Of a stretch of 64,000 nucleotides of DNA, positions 26,685 to 35,825 are shown piece after piece; positions within the stretch are counted from its first letter, which is position 1, and each line of letters opens with the position of its first letter. Made by a program: the position numbers and the translations under genes. The DNA is from UBA2357 sp041678045 (GTDB taxonomy: Bacteria > Pseudomonadota > Gammaproteobacteria > Burkholderiales > Rhodocyclaceae), in assembly GCA_041678045.1 (NCBI GenBank), contig JBAYOV010000015.1:1-64000 (forward strand). Reading direction: 5' to 3'. Below the pieces are notes generated by a model, which had not been told where the DNA came from, ran no database searches, and saw only the letters and a program-made list of their open reading frames with translations.

Positions 26685-26805
26685 GTGATGCTCCAGGGAA
26701 GTCGGATTTTGGAAAACCCCGGATGTTACCCCAGCCGCGCGGCGGTGCGCAAGCAATGTCTGTGTTTTTCTTCGGTTTTCCAGCCCTTTTTCCGGGCTGT
26801 TTTGC

Positions 26806-27483
26806 TCAGATCAGGCCGCGCTCTGCGAAGGAGAGTGGAGTGGCATGGGCGGTGACGATGAAATGGTCCAGAACCCTGACGTCGATCAATCCAAGGGCCT
26901 CCTTCAGGCTGCGGGTCAACAGTTCGTCTGCGCCTGAAGGCTCGCGGGCGCCCGAGGGGTGATTGTGGGCCAGAATGACCGAGGCAGCATTGCGCGTGAG
27001 TGCCAACTTCACCACTTCTCGGGGATATACGCTGGTCTGGGTGAGGGTGCCGCGAAACAGTTCGACGGCTTCGATCAGGGCGTTGCGTGCGTCCAGCAGC
27101 AGGACGTAGAACACTTCATGCGGGAGGTTGCCAATTTTCAGGCGCAACCAGTCGCGCACGGTCTGGGGAGAGTCGAACAGGCTACCGCTGTGCATCTGCT
27201 CGGAGAGTGCGCGCCGGGCCAGTTCCATGACGGCCTGCAGTTGGGCATACTTCGCCAGACCCATGCCGGGCAGGCTGGCGAACTCCTGTGGTCCGCTGTT
27301 GCACAGGCGGGTGACCGAGCCGAAGTGTTGCAGCAGGTCGCGGGCCAGATCGACTGCGCTGCGTCCGCGCATGCCCACCCGCAGGAATAGCGCAAGCAAC
27401 TCCGCGTCGGACAGGGACGCAGCGCCGCGTTGCAGCAACTTCTCGCGTGGCCGTTCGCTTTCGGGCCAGTCGGTGATTGCCAT
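26806..27483 (-). CDS. radC: RadC-family JAB domain protein
   Basis: A 225-aa protein with a helix-hairpin-helix-like N-terminal region (SLPGMGLAKYAQLQ near 68) and a C-terminal JAB/MPN metalloprotease-like domain whose metal motif HNHPSGAREPSGAD is near 172-185. The old DNA-repair name is not supported by later work and the real role is unknown. It lies upstream of rpmB on the same strand, as often seen, and divergent from coaBC. Confidence 0.9.
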   Translation of the reverse strand: MAITDWPESERPREKLLQRGAASLSDAELLALFLRVGMRGRSAVDLARDLLQHFGSVTRLCNSGPQEFASLPGMGLAKYAQLQAVMELARRALSEQMHSGSLFDSPQTVRDWLRLKIGNLPHEVFYVLLLDARNALIEAVELFRGTLTQTSVYPREVVKLALTRNAASVILAHNHPSGAREPSGADELLTRSLKEALGLIDVRVLDHFIVTAHATPLSFAERGLI

Positions 27484-27523
27484 GCCGTGCCTCCGGGGAA
27501 TTCATAATGGATAAGGAATTGTC

Positions 27524-28720
27524 ATGAATATGCTGACCGGGCGCAAGCTGGTTCTCGGGGTGAGTGGTGGTGTGGCGGCCTACAAGGCGGCAGAGTTGGT
27601 ACGCTTGCTGGGCAAGGCGGGCGCCGACGTGCATGTGGTGCTGACCGAGGCGGGCAGCCGTTTCGTCACGCCGGTGACCTTTCAGGCCTTGTCGGGCAAT
27701 CCGGTGTGGTCAGACGTGTGGGATGCACGCATGCCGAACAACATGGCACACATCGATCTGACGCGTGATGCGGATGCCATCCTGATTGCCCCCGCGTCGG
27801 CGGATCTGCTCGCGAAGCTGGTGCATGGGCTGGCCGACGATCTGCTCACCACGGCGTGCCTGGCGCGGGATTGTCCCCTGCTGGTTGCCCCTGCGATGAA
27901 CCGGCAGATGTGGGAGCACCCGGCCACTCGCCGCAACCTGCGACAGCTCGCCGAGGATGGGGTGGCGGTGTTCGGGCCCGACAGTGGCGAGCAGGCCTGC
28001 GGCGAGAATGGCATGGGCCGCATGCTGGAGCCGGAATACCTGCTGGAGTCGGTGGTGGCCTTCTTCGAGCCCAAACTGCTGGCCGGACGCAAGGTGGTGC
28101 TCACGGCGGGGCCAACCTTCGAGGCGATTGACCCGGTGCGGGGTATCACCAACATCAGCTCAGGCAAAATGGGCTATGCGCTGGCGCAGGCCTGCGCACG
28201 GGCCGGGGCGCAGGTGGTGCTGGTGAGTGGTCCGACCGGTCTGCCAGTGCCGCTGGGGGTGGCCCGGGTGCCGGTGAATGGCGCGCTGGAGATGCGCGAT
28301 GCGGTGATGGCGGCCCTGCCCGGTGCGGCGGTGTTCATCGGCGTGGCGGCGGTGGCCGATTACCGGCCGCTGGAAGTGGCCAAGCACAAGATCAAGAAGA
28401 GCGGGGAGGTGTTGTCCCTGCAACTCACCCAGAATCCGGACATCATTGCCGAGGTGGCCGGGCTGGAGCAGGCGCCGTTCTGCGTCGGCTTTGCTGCGGA
28501 AAGCCGGGATCTGGACACCTATGCCGAGCGCAAGCGACAGGGCAAGCGGCTTGGCATGGTGGTTGGCAACCTCGTGCAGGATGGCATGGGGGGGGATGAC
28601 AATACGGTGGTGATCTACGATGAGCGCGGCCGGCATCCGTTGGTGCGAGCACCCAAGACGGTGATTGCCCGACAGATTGTCAGTCATCTTGCGGCCTGGC
28701 TGAATCCGCTCAATCAATGA
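27524..28720 (+). CDS. coaBC: CoaBC, phosphopantothenoylcysteine synthetase/decarboxylase
   Basis: A 398-aa bifunctional enzyme of coenzyme A synthesis. The N-terminal CoaC flavoprotein part has the active His in NNMAHIDLTRDAD near 72, PAMNRQMWEHP near 125 and the cysteine of GEQACGENGMGRM near 155. The C-terminal CoaB part begins with AGPTFEAIDPVRGITN near 193. It is followed by dut, the conserved coaBC-dut order. Confidence 0.96.
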   Translation: MNMLTGRKLVLGVSGGVAAYKAAELVRLLGKAGADVHVVLTEAGSRFVTPVTFQALSGNPVWSDVWDARMPNNMAHIDLTRDADAILIAPASADLLAKLVHGLADDLLTTACLARDCPLLVAPAMNRQMWEHPATRRNLRQLAEDGVAVFGPDSGEQACGENGMGRMLEPEYLLESVVAFFEPKLLAGRKVVLTAGPTFEAIDPVRGITNISSGKMGYALAQACARAGAQVVLVSGPTGLPVPLGVARVPVNGALEMRDAVMAALPGAAVFIGVAAVADYRPLEVAKHKIKKSGEVLSLQLTQNPDIIAEVAGLEQAPFCVGFAAESRDLDTYAERKRQGKRLGMVVGNLVQDGMGGDDNTVVIYDERGRHPLVRAPKTVIARQIVSHLAAWLNPLNQ

Positions 28721-28754
28721 AGATGAAGACAGGACAAGGAAAGGGAGAAGCACG

Positions 28755-29210
28755 ATGCATCGTCGCAGCATGGATGTGAAAATTCTGGACGAGCGCCTGC
28801 ATGCGCATCCACCGGCATATGCCAGTGGTGGGGCGGCAGGGCTCGATTTGCGCGCCTGCGTGGATGCGCCCCTGCACCTGAAGCCGGGCGACACTGCGCT
28901 GGTGCCGACCGGGCTTGCGGTGCATCTTGCCGATCCGGGGCTGGCCGCGATGATTCTTCCCCGCTCGGGTCTGGGGCACAAGCACGGCATCGTGCTGGGC
29001 AATCTGGTGGGATTGATCGATTCCGACTATCAGGGCCAGCTTTTCGTTTCGGTCTGGAACCGGGGCAAGGCGGCATTCACGGTCGAGCCGATGGAGCGCA
29101 TCGCGCAGTTGGTGGTGGTGCCGGTGGTGCAGGTCGAGTTCAACATTGTGGACACGTTCGTGGCGTCCGAGCGGGGCGAGGGGGGGTTTGGCAGCACCGG
29201 CAAGCACTGA
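28755..29210 (+). CDS. dut: dUTP diphosphatase
   Basis: A 151-aa trimeric dUTPase. All five motifs are visible: AGLDLRAC, PRSGLGHKHG, GLIDSDYQGQ, ERIAQLVV and the C-terminal GEGGFGSTGKH. It keeps uracil out of DNA and supplies dUMP. GGGAG is 8 bases before the ATG. It probably shares the coaBC promoter. Confidence 0.97.
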   Translation: MHRRSMDVKILDERLHAHPPAYASGGAAGLDLRACVDAPLHLKPGDTALVPTGLAVHLADPGLAAMILPRSGLGHKHGIVLGNLVGLIDSDYQGQLFVSVWNRGKAAFTVEPMERIAQLVVVPVVQVEFNIVDTFVASERGEGGFGSTGKH

Positions 29211-29349
29211 ACGGGTGCCCGGCGCAAGCGGGTGCAGCACGAAAGCCCATGCGGGTTGTGCTGGAATGTTCAGTAGATAACAGGATTCTGATAATCTTCT
29301 GCCAACTGTCTCGTCATGCAGGCAGCGTTAAAAGAGAGGAGGGAAGTCG

Positions 29350-29964
29350 ATGATCAAGGGTTCTGCGATTCTGGCGGGCATTGCGCTGGTGTTTTCAGGT
29401 GCGGCATGGGCCTCCGATCCGCCGGACGTGGATTTGAAGCGGGCGGAGGAAATCAACATGGCGCGTTGTTTCATGTGCCATGGCCCGGAAGGGGAGAGTT
29501 CGACCTCGCTGTATCCCAAGCTGGCCGGTCAGCACTATCAGTACCTGTCCAAGCAGCTGGCGGACTTCAAGGCCGGGCGCCGCAAGAGCGATACCATGAA
29601 CGACATGGTGCAGGATCTGACCGAAGAGGAAATGCTGGCGCTTGGGGTGTTGTTCGAGCACAAGCCCACCCAGCCGGGTGAGAACACCGACCCGGATCTG
29701 GTATTGGTGGGGAAATTCATCTTCCACCGTGGCAATGAGTTCTCCGAGGTGGCCGCCTGTGCAACCTGCCATGGTCCGCAGGGGCATGGCAGCGCCCAGT
29801 TACCGCGCCTGGCCAGCCAGATTCCGCGCTATACGGAGAACCAGCTGCGTTCCTTCGGCAATCGCGAACGCACCAACGACAACGAGGTGATGCACTCGAT
29901 CGCCTCGCGTTTGACCCCGCTGGAGATCAAGGCGGTGGCGGCGTACATCAGCACGCTGGAGTGA
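29350..29964 (+). CDS. dihaem cytochrome c4-like protein
   Basis: A 204-aa periplasmic cytochrome. A signal peptide ends near GAAWAS (residue 22). Two haem sites, CFMCH near 40 and CATCH near 138, lie in two similar domains, the cytochrome c4 layout. It probably carries electrons to a terminal oxidase or reductase. Proximity to the fcc/sox cluster suggests it can accept electrons from sulfur oxidation, but this is inferred. Confidence 0.88.
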   Translation: MIKGSAILAGIALVFSGAAWASDPPDVDLKRAEEINMARCFMCHGPEGESSTSLYPKLAGQHYQYLSKQLADFKAGRRKSDTMNDMVQDLTEEEMLALGVLFEHKPTQPGENTDPDLVLVGKFIFHRGNEFSEVAACATCHGPQGHGSAQLPRLASQIPRYTENQLRSFGNRERTNDNEVMHSIASRLTPLEIKAVAAYISTLE

Positions 29965-30018
29965 GTGGAGTGGGGGGCGGCCTGTATCCGGCGGTATTCC
30001 GGGTGCGGCAATGAAACA

Positions 30019-30047
30019 CAAAAATGGCGCCATCGGCGCCATTTTTA
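30019..30047. terminator. bidirectional terminator, cytochrome c4 / fccB
   Basis: AAAATGGCGCC and GGCGCCATTTT form a perfect 11-bp stem with a 3-nt loop between convergent genes, with A and T tracts on both sides. Confidence 0.9.
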
Positions 30048-30074
30048 TTGATGCTGCTGCGGGTGGTGCGGTGC

Positions 30075-31358
30075 TCAGGCGAGCATGTCGGCCCAGATGT
30101 TCTGCGCCCAGGACAGGGCATAGCGGCCTTCCAGCTCGTTGGCCGCCACCGAGACGCCGCCGGAGCCTTCCACCGGCAGGTACGTGGCCTGCTCAGCGTT
30201 GTACTGGTGCACCGAGGCCACATGAATCACATTCTTCTGATCGACGAAGCTGTAGCAGGTATTCATGACCAGCGGGGTTGCGCTGGGCGCCTGGCCGGCC
30301 AGCATGTTCAGGATGGCGGCAACCGCAACCTTGGCATGCTGGTTGGCCATGTGACCGGATTTCGGCATGGTGGGTGCAGGGAAGATCGCGTCGCCGATCA
30401 CGTGCACATTGGGCGCCCCCTTGGCTTCCATGGTCATGTAGTTGACGTCCACCCAGCGGCCGTTGATCAGCTCGACGTTCAGGTGGTCGACGATCAGGCC
30501 GGCGCGCATCGGCGGAATCACATTCACCACATCGCCCTGCACTTCGGAGAAGTCCAGCTCCAGCGTGCGCGTTTCGGCATCCACCGACACCAGCGTGCTG
30601 TTCGGGCGGTATTCGATGATGTCCTTGTACTGGCCTTCGAATGCGCGGGTGAACAGGGCTTTCTTGGACTGGATGTCCGGATTGGCATCGAGCACGATGA
30701 CTTTGGAGCCGGGCTTGTGGTTCTTGAAGTAGTCGGCGACCAGGCAGGCGCGCTCGTAGGGGCCCGGGGGGCAGCGATAGGGGGCCTTGGGGATGTGAAT
30801 CACATAACTGCCGCCTGCGGGCATGTCTTCGAGTTGTTTGCGCAGAATGACGGTCTGCGGACCGGCTTTCCAGGCGTGCGGAATGCGCTCTTCGTTGCCG
30901 GCCAGTCCGGGTACGTCATCGACCAGAAAGTCGATGCCGGGCGACATGATGACCCTGTCGTAGCCAATGACTTCGCCGCTGGCCAGGGTGACCTCGCGCT
31001 TGTCCACATCGATGCCGGTGACTTCGCCCTGCACCAGGTTTACGCCCCACTTGTTGCGCAGGTTGTCGTAACTGGTAGTGATGTAGGCCATGTCCTTGAT
31101 GCCGCCGATCACCAGGTTGGAAATCGGGCAGGACACGAAGGTCGATTCGCGCTCGATCAGGGTGACCTTGACGCTGCGGTTGCTCCACATGCGCAGGTAC
31201 TTGGCTGCGGTGGCGCCGCCATAGCCGCCACCGATGATCACCACATGACCATTGGAGCCAGAGCCGCCAGCGCTGACACAGCCGGACAGGCCGCCCGCAA
31301 TGCTTGCCCCTGCGGTGACCGCGCCAACCGACTTGATGAAATTACGTCTGTTCAGCAT
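30075..31358 (-). CDS. fccB: flavocytochrome c sulfide dehydrogenase flavoprotein (FccB/SoxF-like)
   Basis: A 427-aa exported FAD protein. It opens with a Tat signal (NRRNFIKS). The FAD-binding VVIIGGGYGGATAAKYL is near residues 40-56. The redox-active cysteines characteristic of FccB appear in FVSCPISNL near 75 and MNTCYSF near 360. It should oxidise sulfide or sulfane sulfur in the periplasm and pass electrons to its cytochrome partner. GGGGGAGAA precedes the ATG. The start lies 14 bp beyond the partner's stop. Confidence 0.9.
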   Translation of the reverse strand: MLNRRNFIKSVGAVTAGASIAGGLSGCVSAGGSGSNGHVVIIGGGYGGATAAKYLRMWSNRSVKVTLIERESTFVSCPISNLVIGGIKDMAYITTSYDNLRNKWGVNLVQGEVTGIDVDKREVTLASGEVIGYDRVIMSPGIDFLVDDVPGLAGNEERIPHAWKAGPQTVILRKQLEDMPAGGSYVIHIPKAPYRCPPGPYERACLVADYFKNHKPGSKVIVLDANPDIQSKKALFTRAFEGQYKDIIEYRPNSTLVSVDAETRTLELDFSEVQGDVVNVIPPMRAGLIVDHLNVELINGRWVDVNYMTMEAKGAPNVHVIGDAIFPAPTMPKSGHMANQHAKVAVAAILNMLAGQAPSATPLVMNTCYSFVDQKNVIHVASVHQYNAEQATYLPVEGSGGVSVAANELEGRYALSWAQNIWADMLA

Positions 31359-31371
31359 CGTGTTCTCCCCC

Positions 31372-31671
31372 TTACTTCTGTGCCGCGAAATAGTCAGCAA
31401 TCAGTTTGATCTGCTCTTCGGTGTAGCCCTTGGATATTTGGTGCATGATGGTGGCCGGCTTGTCGCCCGACCGGAATTCCATCACCGTGCGCACGATCTT
31501 CTCTGCAGACTCTCCGGCCAGGCTGTCGGCGCCGGCGATCGCATGGCCGTTGGTGCCATGACAGTTGGCGCAGGTGGCTGCCAGGTTGCGCCCCAGATTG
31601 GCGTCCTGCGCCTGCGCGGTGCCCATTGCGGACAGCGCCAGCAGCGCGGCGAGTGTCGTTCTCATCTTCAC
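31372..31671 (-). CDS. fccA: cytochrome c subunit of flavocytochrome c (FccA/SoxE-like)
   Basis: A 99-aa monohaem cytochrome with a signal peptide (LLALSAMGTAQA) and one CANCH site near residue 38. It is probably the electron-accepting partner of the downstream flavoprotein. Translation is best started at GTG 31671, because AGGAGAGGAG is correctly spaced for it; the ATG two codons later is 6 bases too far. It is divergent from the ArsR-type regulator. Confidence 0.85.
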   Translation of the reverse strand: MKMRTTLAALLALSAMGTAQAQDANLGRNLAATCANCHGTNGHAIAGADSLAGESAEKIVRTVMEFRSGDKPATIMHQISKGYTEEQIKLIADYFAAQK

Positions 31672-31882
31672 GGCGAATCTCCTCTCCTTTCGATACGTTG
31701 TAAATGCCATACGGACCCCGCCGCCACGGCAGGACAGCAGTGGATGCGAGCATCGGGCTGCACGCACGGCCCTTAAAGTCGCGTCCGCGAGGCGCAGTAT
31801 AGCCCATGAAAGCCGCATGGAATCAAGCGTTCAGCCGAACATCGGGAGGTTTGGCGATGGCGCGGTGCACAAATATAAGTTC

Positions 31883-31911
31883 TTGACCATATGCGTGTAT
31901 AGGCATAGAGT
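31883..31911 (+). promoter_or_regulatory. candidate promoter and operator of the ArsR-type gene
   Basis: TTGACC and TAGAGT are separated by 17 bp. An inverted repeat TATGC...GCATA (31890-31907) fills the spacer, the place where an ArsR-family dimer would block polymerase. A matching TTGACC/GGTCAA pair also brackets the start region (31883 and 31933). Confidence 0.5.
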
Positions 31912-31941
31912 TGCGTTGACTTTTTTGATGCAGGTCAAGAT

Positions 31942-32328
31942 ATGGACGACCTAAGCAAGGTTTTTGAAAGCGTTGCCCAGTACTTCGGGCTGCTTGCCGA
32001 ACCTGCCCGACTGCGCATTCTGCATTGCCTCTGCAGTGGGGAGTTGTCGGTGAATGAGGTTGTCGAGGCGTCCGGGCTGACTCAGGCTAACACCTCTCGC
32101 CATCTCAACCTGCTCTATCGCGCAGGCGTGGTTGATCGGCGTCGTGATGGCACACAGGTGATTTACCGGATTGTCGATCCGAATTTTGTCGATCTTTGTC
32201 GCACGGTGTGCATCACTGTCGCGTCCCGCGCCGATGCGCATTCACCGCCGCGCGATTCGCTGTTGCGTCTGGAGCAGCAGTTGGGGGAGGCCGGCGGCAG
32301 TGAGCGCAACGGTCCGGCGGCTGCCTGA
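31942..32328 (+). CDS. ArsR-family transcriptional regulator of the sox region
   Basis: A 128-aa winged-helix protein: LLAEPARLRILHCLCSGELSVNEV, then the recognition helix QANTSRHLNLLYRAGVV, then a wing. Cysteines are at 29, 31, 86 and 90. In persulfide sensors of this family (SqrR/SoxR/BigR) one Cys sits at the second helix and one near the C-terminal helix, so these are candidate sensing pairs, though the helix-2 cysteine is offset by one against my recollection of that motif. Its place between fccAB and soxC argues for sulfur-responsive control. Confidence 0.8.
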   Translation: MDDLSKVFESVAQYFGLLAEPARLRILHCLCSGELSVNEVVEASGLTQANTSRHLNLLYRAGVVDRRRDGTQVIYRIVDPNFVDLCRTVCITVASRADAHSPPRDSLLRLEQQLGEAGGSERNGPAAA

Positions 32329-32366
32329 AAGGTTTCAAGCACGCACGTTTCAAATACACGCTTCAA
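32326..32366 (+). promoter_or_regulatory. candidate regulator-binding repeats upstream of soxC
   Basis: Three (T/C)TTCAA units start at 32333, 32348 and 32361, spaced 15 and 13 bp. The first is part of the palindrome TGAAAGGTTTCA (32326-32337). They occupy the 109-bp gap before soxC. Confidence 0.35.
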
Positions 32367-32437
32367 AGTCTTGCAGTTCATTCGTTTTTCGATCAACACA
32401 ATCGTCACACACAAGGTAGCTAGGGGGAGATCACCGC

Positions 32438-33778
32438 ATGGCAATCGACACTACCCGGCCCGGCCGGGTCCGGCCTGCTCCCGAGAACTTCCTGTCCGAT
32501 CAGGACATCGAGGTCATCAACAAGGGCGGCAGACGGGATTTCATTCGCAAGGCTTTTCTGACAGCAAGTGCAGCCATGGCCGTACCGGCCATGGCGCGCG
32601 CGCAATCTGCGGGGGATCCCGCCATTCTTGAACTGCCGGCCTGGTCGACCTCGCTCGGCCTGCCGGTTGCGGCCAATCCGTACGGCATGCCCTCGCAGTA
32701 CGAGCGTGGCCTGGTCCGGCGCGAAAGCCCCGGCCTGACCCGTGTGGGCGGCTCCTCGGTGGCCTTTACGCCGCTGCAGGGCCTGTTCGGCATCATCACG
32801 CCCTCCGGCCTGCATTTCGAGCGCCACCACCAGGGTTGGCATGACATCGACCCGAATCGCCATCGCCTGATGATCAACGGCCTGGTAAAGACTCAGGCGG
32901 TGTACACCATGGACGACATCATGCGTCTGCCGTCGGTGTCGCGCATCCACTTCATCGAATGCGGTGCCAACACTGGCATGGAGTGGGGCAACGTGGCCGT
33001 GCCGACCGTGCAGTATTCTCATGGCATGATTTCCTGTTCCGAGTTCACCGGCGTGCCGCTGAAGCTGATTCTCGACATGTGCGGTGCCGACTACAAGAAA
33101 GGCCGCTATGTGCTGGCCGAGGGGGCGGATGGTTCGTCCATGACCCGCACGATTCCGATGGAACTCATCGAGTCGGGCGAGGTGCTGGTGGCGTATGGCA
33201 TGAACGGCGAGATGTTGCGCCCCGAGAACGGCTACCCGCTGCGTCTGGTGGTGCCGGGCGTGCAGGGGGTGAGCTGGGTCAAGTGGCTGCGCCGTATTGA
33301 AGTGGGCGATCAACCCTGGGCAGCCAAGGATGAGGCGGTGCACTACATCGACCTGATGCCCGATGGTTTGCACCGTCAATACACCTCCATCCAGGAGTGC
33401 AAGTCGGTGATTACTTCCCCGTCCGGTGGCCAGATTCTGCTCGACAAGGGTTTCCACAACATTTCCGGCCTCGCCTGGTCGGGGCGTGGCAAGGTCACCC
33501 GGGTGGATGTGTCGGTCGATGGGGGCATCAACTGGCGTGAGGCGCGTCTCGAGACGCCGGTGCTCTCCAAGGCCGTCACCCGCTTCAATGTAGACTGGGT
33601 GTGGGACGGCAAACCGGCCATCCTGCAGTCGCGTGCCATCGACGAAACCGGTTACGTACAGCCCAGCTATGGGCAGCTGCGTGCGGTACGCGGCACCAAA
33701 TCCATTTATCACAACAACGCCATCCAGTCCTGGAAGGTGGCTGAATCCGGGGAGGTGAGCAATGTCCAGGTTCTCTAA
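32438..33778 (+). CDS. soxC: SoxC, sulfane dehydrogenase molybdopterin subunit
   Basis: A 446-aa molybdenum-cofactor protein of the sulfite oxidase family, exported by a Tat signal (RRDFIRKAFL near 33-42). The cofactor Cys region IHFIECGANTGMEW is near 170. With SoxD it oxidises the SoxY-bound sulfane sulfur, yielding six extra electrons and full sulfate formation without sulfur globules. GGGGGAG is 9 bases upstream. It overlaps soxD by 17 bp. Confidence 0.95.
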   Translation: MAIDTTRPGRVRPAPENFLSDQDIEVINKGGRRDFIRKAFLTASAAMAVPAMARAQSAGDPAILELPAWSTSLGLPVAANPYGMPSQYERGLVRRESPGLTRVGGSSVAFTPLQGLFGIITPSGLHFERHHQGWHDIDPNRHRLMINGLVKTQAVYTMDDIMRLPSVSRIHFIECGANTGMEWGNVAVPTVQYSHGMISCSEFTGVPLKLILDMCGADYKKGRYVLAEGADGSSMTRTIPMELIESGEVLVAYGMNGEMLRPENGYPLRLVVPGVQGVSWVKWLRRIEVGDQPWAAKDEAVHYIDLMPDGLHRQYTSIQECKSVITSPSGGQILLDKGFHNISGLAWSGRGKVTRVDVSVDGGINWREARLETPVLSKAVTRFNVDWVWDGKPAILQSRAIDETGYVQPSYGQLRAVRGTKSIYHNNAIQSWKVAESGEVSNVQVL

Positions 33779-34826
33779 GACGCTGATCGCGGCACTGCTG
33801 GCCGGGACCGCATTTTCGGCAGCGGCCTTCGACCGCTTTCCCGGCATTGGCCGTGAAGCCACCGAAGCCGAAGTCGAGGCTTGGGACATCGATGTGCGTC
33901 CGGACTTCGTCGGCCTGCCCAAGGGCTCGGGCAGCGTGGACGATGGCATGGACATCTGGGAAGCGCAGTGCGCGTCCTGTCACGGCATCTTTGGCGAATC
34001 GAACGAAGTGTTCACGCCGATCGTGGGTGGCACGCGGGTCAGCGATATCGAAACCGGGCGGGTGGCCGCACTGGTGGATGACTCCTTCCCCCAGCGTTCG
34101 ACCATGATGAAGGTGCCGACGCTGTCGACGCTGTTCGACTATGTGCGCCGCGCCATGCCCTGGACCGCGCCGAAGTCGCTGAGCGACGACGAAGTCTATG
34201 CGCTGCTTGCTTACCTGCTCAACCTGGCGGAAGTGGTGCCGGCGGACTTCGTGCTGAGCGATGAAAACATCCGTGAGGTGCAGGAGCGCATGCCCAACCG
34301 CAATGGCATGACCACCGACCACGGCATGTGGCCCGGCGCTCCGGCCTCGAAGGGCGGTCTCGGCAATGGCGGTGTGCCCGACGTGAAGAACGTGGCCTGC
34401 ATGAAGGACTGCAAGAAGGCGGTGGAGATCGCTTCCGCATTGCCGGACTATGCACAGGATGCGCATGGTAACCTTGCCGAGCAGAACCGCCCGGTGGGTC
34501 CGGTGCGTGGGGTGCAGGTTGGCGAGCCGGCCGAAGCCGGTGCGCCCGCCGAACAGTCGTCGGCCGCCGAAACCCTGGCGCTGGCGAACGGCAAGGGCTG
34601 CATGGCGTGCCATGGCGTGGCCAACAAGATCGTCGGGCCGGGCTATAACGAAATTTCCGCGAAGTATGCGGACCGCAGCGATGCGGAATCTTACCTGGCA
34701 GGCAAGATCAAGGCCGGTGGCCAGGGCGTGTGGGGGGCAATTCCGATGCCACCCCAGGGCCATGTGTCGGACGACGAAGCCAGGCGCCTCGCCGCGTGGA
34801 TTCTGGCCGGCGCCAAATCTCAGTAA
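33762..34826 (+). CDS. soxD: SoxD, dihaem cytochrome c of sulfane dehydrogenase
   Basis: A 354-aa periplasmic cytochrome with a signal peptide ending near FSAAA (residue 22). Haem sites are CASCH near 69 and CMACH near 280. It is the electron-transfer partner of SoxC; the second haem domain follows an Ala/Pro/Glu-rich linker. GGGGAGG lies 6 bases before the ATG, inside the soxC end, so the two are coupled. Confidence 0.94.
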   Translation: MSRFSKTLIAALLAGTAFSAAAFDRFPGIGREATEAEVEAWDIDVRPDFVGLPKGSGSVDDGMDIWEAQCASCHGIFGESNEVFTPIVGGTRVSDIETGRVAALVDDSFPQRSTMMKVPTLSTLFDYVRRAMPWTAPKSLSDDEVYALLAYLLNLAEVVPADFVLSDENIREVQERMPNRNGMTTDHGMWPGAPASKGGLGNGGVPDVKNVACMKDCKKAVEIASALPDYAQDAHGNLAEQNRPVGPVRGVQVGEPAEAGAPAEQSSAAETLALANGKGCMACHGVANKIVGPGYNEISAKYADRSDAESYLAGKIKAGGQGVWGAIPMPPQGHVSDDEARRLAAWILAGAKSQ

Positions 34827-34858
34827 GCAACACAGCGTCATTACACAGGAGAGACGGG

Positions 34859-35326
34859 ATGAATCAACAACGCAGAGAGACCCTGAAGGCAGGGGGCGGT
34901 ATCGGGATTTTCGGCATGCTCGTGGCTGCCGGCATGATCAAGCCTGAAATGGCATTTGCGGCTGCAGACCGCGCCGTGTTCGATGCCAAGACCATGGAAG
35001 AGGCGTTTGCCGCGATTGGTGCAGGCAAGCCGGCCGACAGTGCAGACATCCAGATCACGGCGCCCGACATCGCCGAAAACGGTGCCGTGGTGCCGGTGGG
35101 GGTGATCAGCAACATCGCCAAGACCGAGCAGATCGCAATCATGATCGAGAAGAACCCGAACATGGTGGCGGCGTCCTTCACGATCCCGGAAGGCACCCTG
35201 GCGGACATCCAGACCCGTGTGAAGATGGGCCAGACCTCCGACGTCTGGGCGTTGGTCAAGGCCGACGGCAAGTACTTCGTGGCCAAGAAGGAAGTGAAGG
35301 TCACGCTCGGCGGCTGCGGCGGCTGA
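34859..35326 (+). CDS. soxY: SoxY, sulfur carrier protein
   Basis: A 155-aa protein with a Tat signal (QRRETLKAG) and the C-terminal carrier arm GGCGG, whose cysteine carries the sulfur intermediates. It forms a heterodimer with SoxZ. The start is the ATG at MNQQRRETL, preceded by AGGAGAGACGGG. An upstream in-frame reading through the soxD end is rejected. Confidence 0.97.
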   Translation: MNQQRRETLKAGGGIGIFGMLVAAGMIKPEMAFAAADRAVFDAKTMEEAFAAIGAGKPADSADIQITAPDIAENGAVVPVGVISNIAKTEQIAIMIEKNPNMVAASFTIPEGTLADIQTRVKMGQTSDVWALVKADGKYFVAKKEVKVTLGGCGG

Positions 35327-35376
35327 TCCGTCGTCCCGGACGACACGCTTAATTTCAGAATACAAGGAGTGCAACA

Positions 35377-35688
35377 ATGGCAGGTCCCATGCGTATCCGC
35401 GCCGCCGCTAAGGAAGGCGTAACCGAAGTCCGTGTGCTGATGTCTCACCCGATGGAAACCGGGCAGCGCAAGGATTCCTCGGGCAACATCATTCCGGGGC
35501 ACTACATCACCGATCTGGTCGCCAAGCACAACGACAAGGTCGTGCTCGAAGCCCAGATGAGTGGCTCGGTGTCCACCAATCCCTATCTCGCATTCAAGTT
35601 CAACGGTGGCGCCAAGGGCGACAAGCTGATGGTGAGCTGGACCGACAACAAGGGCGAGTCGCGCACCGACGAAGTGCAGGTGTCCTGA
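35377..35688 (+). CDS. soxZ: SoxZ, partner of SoxY
   Basis: A 103-aa protein without a signal peptide, as normal for SoxZ, which is exported as a complex with SoxY. The conserved LMSHPMETGQRKD and VSWTDNKGE stretches are present. AAGGAG sits 7 bases before the ATG. It follows soxY by 50 bp. Confidence 0.97.
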   Translation: MAGPMRIRAAAKEGVTEVRVLMSHPMETGQRKDSSGNIIPGHYITDLVAKHNDKVVLEAQMSGSVSTNPYLAFKFNGGAKGDKLMVSWTDNKGESRTDEVQVS

Positions 35689-35825
35689 TGGCACCCGCCC
35701 GGCCACCGGACATTGCCCGATGGCCGGGCAAGGCCGGCGGGCCCTGCATATGCGGGGCCGGCCGGTTTCCATTCCAAGAATGAATCCAGGCAATGCATCC
35801 AGGCGCTTTTCCTCGGAGGAGAGAC

